DNA from: an uncultured Lentisphaeria bacterium
Lineage (GTDB): Bacteria; Verrucomicrobiota; Lentisphaeria; Victivallales; UBA1829
Length of the DNA stretch: 41,298 nucleotides
Direction: 5' to 3'
Assembly: GCA_949287225.1 (NCBI GenBank)
Contig: CASEFP010000212.1
Coordinates: forward strand, 1-41,298
Under the pieces are notes generated by a model, which saw only the letters and a program-made list of their open reading frames with translations, searched no databases and was not told where the DNA came from. Shown one piece after another: positions 37,301-41,298 of this stretch; position 1 is the first letter of the stretch, and every line of letters begins with the position of its first letter. Position numbers and translations under genes: made by a program.

Positions 37301-37689
37301 ACCAGCAGATGGTAATTGATTCCCGACGCCGCATCCGGATCAGGATCAATGAAAAATTCAGCAATATCTTCAAAACAGGCCTGCACTCCTTTGCGCTGCT
37401 TGCCTGTGACCAGGCTTCTGTCTTCCGGAATTTCCGTTTCCAGCGCGAGATAGAGCGCCTTGCCGTCCGTGCCGATAAAAGCCCTTGCGCGCCGCCATTC
37501 CAGAGCACCTCCGTTATGCTGCCGCATCCCGTCGAAGGAGAGCGATTCCGCCCATTCTCCGGGTGAAATTTTTCCGTCCAGGAGCGGCGCTTTCCGCATG
37601 ACTGGTGCGGAAAAATTCAGTTTTTCGCCGGCGGCGCAGAGTGATGCGGCCGCCAGAACCCCCAGAGCGGTCATTGCGATTTTATTCAT
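34396..37689 (-). CDS. Secreted DUF6067-like glycosidase with CBM9-like N-terminus (module 5)
   Basis: 1097 residues with a signal peptide (MNKIAMTALGVLAAASLCAAG). CBM9-like N-terminus (PLLDGKISPGEWAESLSF, DGKALYLALETEI, CFEDIAEFFIDPD, WTIEVKIPLTLF), beta-rich centre with FCNYLYLGSAHRGLCFFAENDRNW, and a barrel-like C-terminus with NNGIYWDNMMIVP. It aligns with the module 4 paralogue along its length, but the YWDD of that protein is YWDN here, so if the second Asp is catalytic this enzyme differs. AAGGAT precedes ATG 37689; an upstream Met at 37725 overlaps the pseudopilin end. Coupled to the LamG gene. Confidence 0.86.
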   Translation of the reverse strand: MNKIAMTALGVLAAASLCAAGEKLNFSAPVMRKAPLLDGKISPGEWAESLSFDGMRQHNGGALEWRRARAFIGTDGKALYLALETEIPEDRSLVTGKQRKGVQACFEDIAEFFIDPDPDAASGINYHLLVNAAGNTDFDALPRGKAEKPDWSRGGLEFRQSKENGNWTIEVKIPLTLFKRGIGGSPWGISICRSWMRPLVFSSIPGQFNGENVRIVFSPESPALAFRWNKDPFLKHIDMTLAVRNMAPARQKFRFAVLLTNNHMPDARKEEELQLNPGEAADIRFDSRLTGNTCTDFMLSLSLKDASGKELIPLQYVWTVPPRKLRWIIASAPVSTFDFEFAHYPYARKLRIENMLRSYKGRIPDKIPVSLVERETGKTVWKNFLPGKDGAVSEFIVPELNGKYKLLFDMNGVMLEKELKRRHFEWENNKLGLSRKVYPPFTPMTVSDRTVGTVLRKHRLAETGLPEQITVKGLDLLASGSRILANGKPVSGSLSFLEQSPDCVRTSSVLTGKGFSAVAAGRWEYDGALKYDLTLQPGRVERLTVEIPLKGELIPIAYAGVMRNIKLKRLEQRPGILWKSTDVPLVKNMPEGFCNYLYLGSAHRGLCFFAENDRNWGWKHGTPNLEVERKGGELILRIHLVNAPLAVTEQRTLSFGLLAAPVKPRPADWATRWIDNKYTVLGTDVNWLGGPGCCACVYPPGREMIFWEALAKANTEPVRTPAQREERKKTADSLIRIADRYFKPYDVPDYQKGYNRTVYHRIVRGASYGRSMIFYYNRSVYNGLDEYPTFMNEWTAADFESRRYVPSINEIFIIPSKSYIDYTLYWHRKSFQYRNNGIYWDNMMIVPTYNTEMSDAYRTADGSIVPAAGIWQMREMVKRAFVMMCEEGMAPVTLPHMTSLSILPLLSFATYQLDWEWKRSAGPVQTRFSRDYCQIVSHGELAGVTPFVCNDAGPRADREDIQRSFAGVTLVHMLDRYNFVPTKPLKSLNLAVHAQYLHDPALETFRYWDEKKCPDFSVGNGEIAWIIHRIPGKKALLGLCSYSGNQESVEIRCPAEWSVSNFETGKIVAAENGRLSLELKPYEVLALEFKNRERNEK

Positions 37690-37709
37690 GAAACATCCTT
37701 TCCCTGTTT

Positions 37710-38390
37710 TCATTTTTCGCTCCATGGATAACTGGTGGTATCGACATTGGTCGGATAAGCGGGAATGGAACTTCGGGTGCGCGTTTCGGCATGTCCGTCA
37801 AAAAAGAAAAAGTTTCCCGCCTCCCTGTGACGGAATGCCGCGAAACGGATTTCATCCGCGGTTTCCAGCGCCTTGTGCTCAAGTTTTTTCTGTATCATCC
37901 AGGAGTTTGTATTGTTGACACCGCAGCCGACTTCCCCGCCCTGCATCAGACGGGAGGCGCTTTTCACGTTTTTCCGTCCGCGCGCCGTGGCGGAAACATT
38001 GGTCCTTGACGCTCCGTTGAGAGCAATGTCGAAGGCCCGTCTGCGGGTGGTTTCCACAGCCGGACACGCAAAGAATTTGAGTCTGGCGGAACTGCCGTCC
38101 TCCAGGAAGTTGTAGGTTTTCCGCGTATCGAATATGCCGGCCTTGTTCAGCAGTTCAATCCAGTAGACATAGGTGACGCCGTTATAATACATATAAGGCA
38201 TGAAATACGCGCAGGAGTCATAATACTGGGCGCAGAGGAGCGCCGACTGTTTGACGTTGTTCAGGCAGCTCAGGGTACGGGCTTTGTCCCGCGCCGTGCC
38301 AAGGGCTGGCAGAAGGAGCGACGCCAGAATGGCAATGATCGATATAACAATCAGAAGCTCTATCAATGTAAATAAATATCTCCTTTTCAT
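37710..38390 (-). CDS. Pseudopilin-like protein with H-X9-DG C-terminus (module 5)
   Basis: 226 residues. [37 protein letters not shown] gives a very short leader, processing site and membrane helix, then [16 protein letters not shown]. The C-terminus shows [17 protein letters not shown], a perfect H-X9-DG match. ATG 38390 has GGAGAAG about nine bases upstream; Met 38414 lies before that site and was rejected. It sits 20 bases after the regulator and 20 before the DUF6067-like gene, so all are probably one transcript. Confidence 0.9.
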   Translation of the reverse strand: MKRRYLFTLIELLIVISIIAILASLLLPALGTARDKARTLSCLNNVKQSALLCAQYYDSCAYFMPYMYYNGVTYVYWIELLNKAGIFDTRKTYNFLEDGSSARLKFFACPAVETTRRRAFDIALNGASRTNVSATARGRKNVKSASRLMQGGEVGCGVNNTNSWMIQKKLEHKALETADEIRFAAFRHREAGNFFFFDGHAETRTRSSIPAYPTNVDTTSYPWSEK

Positions 38391-38410
38391 TATTTTTTCT
38401 TCTCCTCTTT

Positions 38411-39424
38411 TCATATTCTGATTTTCTCCGGTTCGATCAATATGAAATTCCGTTCCCTGCCGGAGAGAGCCAGCGCGCTTTTCCACATTTTCATCAGGTT
38501 CAGCGGAACCGATGGAAATTCATGTCCGGGAAAGGAGGAATAAAGCATATTGAACACACCGGCTTTCGGCAGAGAGAGCAGCTGCGGACACTCTTTTGCA
38601 GCCAGTTCCAGCAGCTTGACGATATAATAATCCGAGACTGCGAAGATGGCATCCGGCATTCCGGAGGCCAGAAGAGTTTTCAGACTCTCAGGAGCCTGCT
38701 GAATCTCTTCGAAGGAAAAGGGCAGGAGCTCCTTTCCAAAGGCAAATCCGGACACATTTTTCAGTTCTTCCAGAATTTTCTGGCGGAACGGCATCTGATA
38801 TTTGTGCGCGTTGATGAAGAGAATTTTCCGCGCCCTGCACTTTTCCCGGAGAAAACGGAGTCCTTCTGCATAGACAGCCGCATAATCCGTAATCACCGCA
38901 TTCTGAGGCGTTTCATCCCACTCCCAGCGGTTCACGAAAATGTGCGGGATATCTTCCAGAAGGGCATGCACCAGTTCCAGCGGGAAGAGACGCCCCTCAA
39001 GGTCCAGGAGCACCTTTTCCGGGGCACGTCTGCGGATTTTGTTCATGACATCCGCAAAATTCACCGGAGTCACCCGGCAGATCATCGGTAGCATTCCTCC
39101 CGTTTCCGCTTCCCGGAGGAAAGATTCGATGTAGTTTTCGAAATTGTCCGTTTCCATGGAGATAACCAGAACCACAAGGCGCGAGGAGCCGAATTTGAGC
39201 TGCGGATTCACAAAGGTTCCGCTTTTCGGCTTTCTGATGATGATCTGCCGGTTCTCAAGAAGATTGCATACTTCGCTGATGACGGTGTCGCTGCACTGAA
39301 AACGTTCCGCCATTTCCCGCCGGGAGGCCAGACGAATTCCGGGAGCCAGCTTCCCGCCGAGAATTTCATCTTCCAGAATCTGGTAGATTTTCTGCTTTTT
39401 GCTTGTCTCCGTAACGAGTTTCAC
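38411..39424 (-). CDS. GntR-family regulator with LacI/AraR-like sensor domain (module 5)
   Basis: 337 residues. The winged helix (~1-75) shows [47 protein letters not shown]. The sensor part shows [62 protein letters not shown] and [14 protein letters not shown], as in LacI-type sugar sensors. GTG start at 39424 with AAGGAA about eight bases upstream. A tandem ACCAGTT pair lies 27 bases upstream, and a matching pair lies in the promoter of the neighbouring oxidoreductase gene, so the regulator probably controls both units. Confidence 0.9.
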   Translation of the reverse strand: MKLVTETSKKQKIYQILEDEILGGKLAPGIRLASRREMAERFQCSDTVISEVCNLLENRQIIIRKPKSGTFVNPQLKFGSSRLVVLVISMETDNFENYIESFLREAETGGMLPMICRVTPVNFADVMNKIRRRAPEKVLLDLEGRLFPLELVHALLEDIPHIFVNRWEWDETPQNAVITDYAAVYAEGLRFLREKCRARKILFINAHKYQMPFRQKILEELKNVSGFAFGKELLPFSFEEIQQAPESLKTLLASGMPDAIFAVSDYYIVKLLELAAKECPQLLSLPKAGVFNMLYSSFPGHEFPSVPLNLMKMWKSALALSGRERNFILIEPEKIRI

Positions 39425-39450
39425 AGTTTTTTCCTTGTCTTATAACCCGC

Positions 39451-39467
39451 ACCAGTTCACACCAGTT
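39451..39467. promoter_or_regulatory. Tandem ACCAGTT operator of the module 5 regulator
   Basis: ACCAGTT at 39451-39457 and 39461-39467, one helical turn apart, between the end of the oxidoreductase gene and the regulator start. On the minus strand TTATAA at 39440-39445 may be the -10. The same CACCAG core with the same 10-base period occurs at 40863-40881. Confidence 0.62.
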
Positions 39468-39468
39468 T

Positions 39469-40818
39469 TTATTCCATTTTTTCCCTGCTCCCGGACGGCG
39501 GATCCGAAATCCAGCGGTCCAGTGCATCAAGGCGAACCGGAAGCCCCGTCTGAGCAGACCGGTTTGCCCCCCAGCCGACCAGCATGCTGGCCATCCCGTC
39601 CAGTGCGCCGGCAAAAACGCCGATTCTGTCGTTCGCGGGTCCGTTTTTCCGGAAAAGTGCGTTGAAGATCCGGTAATCGCCGCCGCCGTGCCCTCCCGGG
39701 AGATTCGGCACGCGGTAGAGATGGTCCATGCCGCTGTGCGGCATCACATGAATGCTGTACTCAGCCGGCCAGCTTGTCACTCGGGCATCCCTGCCGCCGA
39801 TTGTTTTTCCCGCTTTGTTGACAATCTGGAACTTCTCCTGCCAGCCGGGACAGGGCTTGTTGTCCGTAATTCCTGTCTCCAGACGGCCTTCCGTGCCGTT
39901 GATTGCAAGACTCCAGCCTTCGAAGGGAACCGATGCGTCAAGGGTATAGGAAAGAATGCCACCGTTCCGGTAGCGGACCAGAAGCGCCATGGTGTCATAA
40001 ATGTCCGAATCCTCGGAAAAAACGCATCGGTCTCCGTCATACCCGCGGACCGCCCCGATCTCATAATTCAGTTCATTGGAACGTTTTTCGAGATCCCCGA
40101 TATCGGAATAAAATCCGCATGCCGGGCCTTCTGCACATTCCCGGCAGCGCAGTGCATGCATTTTCCCGCCGGCTCTGCCGAAAAAATTCTGTGCGCAGAG
40201 TGCGGAAACACTTTCCGGGTAATCGCCGAAGAACCAGTTGGCAAGGTCGAAATGATGCGCCGCTTTTGTGATCAGGAGTCCGCCGGAGTTCTTCATAAGG
40301 CGGTGCCAGCGCCGGAAGTAGGACGCCCCGTGTCCTTTGTAGTCGAGATACCAGCAGAGGTTCATGGAAACCGGGCGTCCGATTTCTCCGTTCAGAATGA
40401 CTTCCCGGATTTTAGAACAGAGCGGAATATGGCGGTAATTGAATCCCATGAACAGCCGCTTTCCGCATTCGCGTTCCGCGGACAGGATGGCATTTCCCTC
40501 CTCCGGAGTCAGGCAGAGGGGCTTTTCCGAGGCCACATCGCAGCCGGCATGAAATGCTTTCACGATCTGGCTGGCATGAACATAGTCCGGAGAAGTCACA
40601 ATCACCAGATCCGGCTTTGCCGTGGCGAGCATGGCGTCGTAGTCGGAATATTCCTCCGCGGCGAGGTCAAAGGCCGCGCACATGTCATGGCAGCGTCCGG
40701 GAACGGGATCGCACAGAGCAATGATTTCCGCGACATCGGAATAGGTCTTCGCAATTTCGGAAATCCAGGTCCGGGAACGATGCCCGATCCCGCTTATTGC
40801 ACAACGCAGTCTCTTCAT
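39469..40818 (-). CDS. Gfo/Idh/MocA-family NAD(P)-dependent sugar oxidoreductase
   Basis: 449 residues, cytoplasmic. N-terminal Rossmann fold with CAISGIGHRSRTW in place of the usual GxGxxG loop, ALCDP at the end of the second strand, PDLVIVTSPDYVHA and the family EKP motif in SEKPLCLTPEEG. The C-terminal alpha/beta domain carries LLITKAAHHFDLANWFFGDYP, where the His pair is the usual substrate-binding site. Such enzymes oxidise or reduce sugars and inositols or perform redox-based hydrolysis of glycosides; which applies is not visible. Met 40818 is chosen because the frame back to 40911 contains a perfect promoter. Likely handles a sugar released by module 5. Confidence 0.92.
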   Translation of the reverse strand: MKRLRCAISGIGHRSRTWISEIAKTYSDVAEIIALCDPVPGRCHDMCAAFDLAAEEYSDYDAMLATAKPDLVIVTSPDYVHASQIVKAFHAGCDVASEKPLCLTPEEGNAILSAERECGKRLFMGFNYRHIPLCSKIREVILNGEIGRPVSMNLCWYLDYKGHGASYFRRWHRLMKNSGGLLITKAAHHFDLANWFFGDYPESVSALCAQNFFGRAGGKMHALRCRECAEGPACGFYSDIGDLEKRSNELNYEIGAVRGYDGDRCVFSEDSDIYDTMALLVRYRNGGILSYTLDASVPFEGWSLAINGTEGRLETGITDNKPCPGWQEKFQIVNKAGKTIGGRDARVTSWPAEYSIHVMPHSGMDHLYRVPNLPGGHGGGDYRIFNALFRKNGPANDRIGVFAGALDGMASMLVGWGANRSAQTGLPVRLDALDRWISDPPSGSREKME

Positions 40819-40857
40819 GGTATCATGATCTTCATTATTTTGCAGTTTCTTTTTATG

Positions 40858-40886
40858 ATTATACACCAGATAACACCAGATGTCAA
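40858..40886 (-). promoter_or_regulatory. Consensus promoter of the oxidoreductase gene
   Basis: On the minus strand TTGACA (40881-40886) and TATAAT (40858-40863) are exactly 17 bases apart, a perfect sigma-70 promoter. The spacer is almost entirely the tandem operator. Confidence 0.85.
40863..40881. promoter_or_regulatory. Tandem ACACCAGAT operator inside the promoter spacer
   Basis: ACACCAGATAACACCAGAT: two perfect nine-base copies, ten bases apart, filling the space between -35 and -10. A repressor here would exclude RNA polymerase. Core and period match the box upstream of the module 5 GntR gene. Confidence 0.68.
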
Positions 40887-40911
40887 GAGTAAGACAGCCA
40901 AAAAATTCCAT

Positions 40912-41160
40912 TTTTTTGAAAGTGCCGCTGAAGAAAAAAGAAAGAATGCACCAGAGATGAGCCTCAAAGAGGCAGGCTTTCCGGAGCGGATCGCATCAGA
41001 AATGTGTCTGCACAGATTGCCTGGAAATTTTTTCAATCCATGAAAGGCTCCAGACCGGAACTGCGGGTATGCCTGTTTCTATCCCCCTCAGCGCCGCGGT
41101 TCCGGAAAAGGAATTGTAATTGTTCCGGAAGAGGTTTCCCACGTGGAAAAGCAGCTGCGA
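40912..41160. other. Intergenic region, no gene seen
   Basis: Contains a small hairpin GCCTC-aaa-GAGGC near 40964 without a T-run, and two TTCCGGAA palindromes (41100-41107, 41123-41130). A 73-codon minus-strand frame overlaps the oxidoreductase promoter and has no ribosome binding site, so I do not call it. Confidence 0.4.
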
Positions 41161-41298
41161 AATGAATTACCGCGATGCAAGCATACGCGGTATCGGGGAT
41201 TTCGCCTGCGGCGACCAGCTTACGCAGCTGGACCGCGGCAGGACTGAGAGTCCTGCACGAAGCATTTTTGCGATGCAGAGCATCGCTGTATGAAACTG
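41161..41298 (+). repeat. Hairpin-rich interspersed repeat, intact copy, cut by window end
   Basis: Second 138-base unit, differing from 30903-31040 at three positions: the first in the loop of the CAGCT/AGCTG hairpin, the second in the loop of GGACT/AGTCC, and the third in the tail. All stems are preserved. The last bases (GAAACTG) match the start of the flanking AACTGATTTTTTT of the other copy, so a further unit may follow. Confidence 0.85.

Noticed and set aside
34204..37566. 1120-codon plus-strand open frame opposite the DUF6067-like gene
   Set aside because: Exactly antisense to a gene with clear signal peptide and domains; it lacks a ribosome binding site and domain content. Long antisense frames here arise from codon bias (few TTA, CTA, TCA codons). 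The same applies to 9598-11841 and 19337-21619.
40815..41036. 73-codon minus-strand frame with a hydrophobic segment
   Set aside because: It spans the consensus promoter of the oxidoreductase gene and has no ribosome binding site.
41100..41130. Two TTCCGGAA palindromes 23 bases apart
   Set aside because: TTCCGGA is very common throughout this sequence, so a regulatory meaning cannot be supported.
1..41298. CRISPR array, tRNA, rRNA, insertion sequence or phage genes
   Set aside because: No short regularly spaced repeats, no tRNA-like cloverleaf, no transposase or integrase motif seen on either strand. Small unstructured RNAs cannot be excluded by eye.

Overview
The window looks like chromosome from a Lentisphaerota (Victivallales-type, probably gut-associated) bacterium. 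The evidence is the mix of gene families: single pseudopilin-like proteins ending in an H-X9-DG motif, AraR-like regulators (GntR helix-turn-helix plus sugar-sensor domain), and large secreted sugar-active proteins of the DUF4838, DUF6067-like and DUF5696-like types. This is inference from family composition; no rRNA, tRNA or other marker gene is present.

Layout. The 23 genes form five repeats of one plan, regulator + one pseudopilin + glycoside-hydrolase-like proteins, plus one satellite gene. Module 1 (+, 182-7697): GntR, pseudopilin, DUF4838, GH16/CBM6. Module 2 (7901-16772): minus-strand pseudopilin, DUF5696-like, GH42-like and LamG-like genes, divergent from a GntR regulator fused to a solute-binding-protein-like sensor. 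Module 3 (-, 23342-17184): GntR, pseudopilin, two TIM-barrel glycosidase-like proteins. Module 4 (-, 33013-23926): GntR, pseudopilin interrupted by an in-frame TAG, then DUF6067-like, LamG and SGNH/CBM9 genes. Module 5 (-, 39467-33593): GntR, pseudopilin, DUF6067-like, LamG. Satellite (-, 40886-39469): a Gfo/Idh/MocA oxidoreductase whose promoter carries the same tandem CACCAG box as the module 5 regulator.

Each regulator has its own, different operator-like sequence beside its start: a 19-bp palindrome, ATTCAGTGAAT palindromes, TGTCCC/GGGACA arms, tandem GTTATTTCT, and tandem ACCAG boxes. This suggests that each regulator senses a different sugar and controls its own module. The pseudopilin is always the gene next to the regulator, so it is part of the module. 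A role in surface binding or export of the co-encoded hydrolases is my inference. No SusC/SusD, TonB, ABC or PTS genes are visible.

Between transcription units lies a previously unassigned, hairpin-rich interspersed repeat. Two copies of 138 bp are 135/138 identical (30903-31040 and 41161-41298). Degenerate copies lie at 7741-7840 and 23812-23875, and there is a possible inverted fragment at 30648-30676. Two of the three differences between the good copies fall in predicted hairpin loops.
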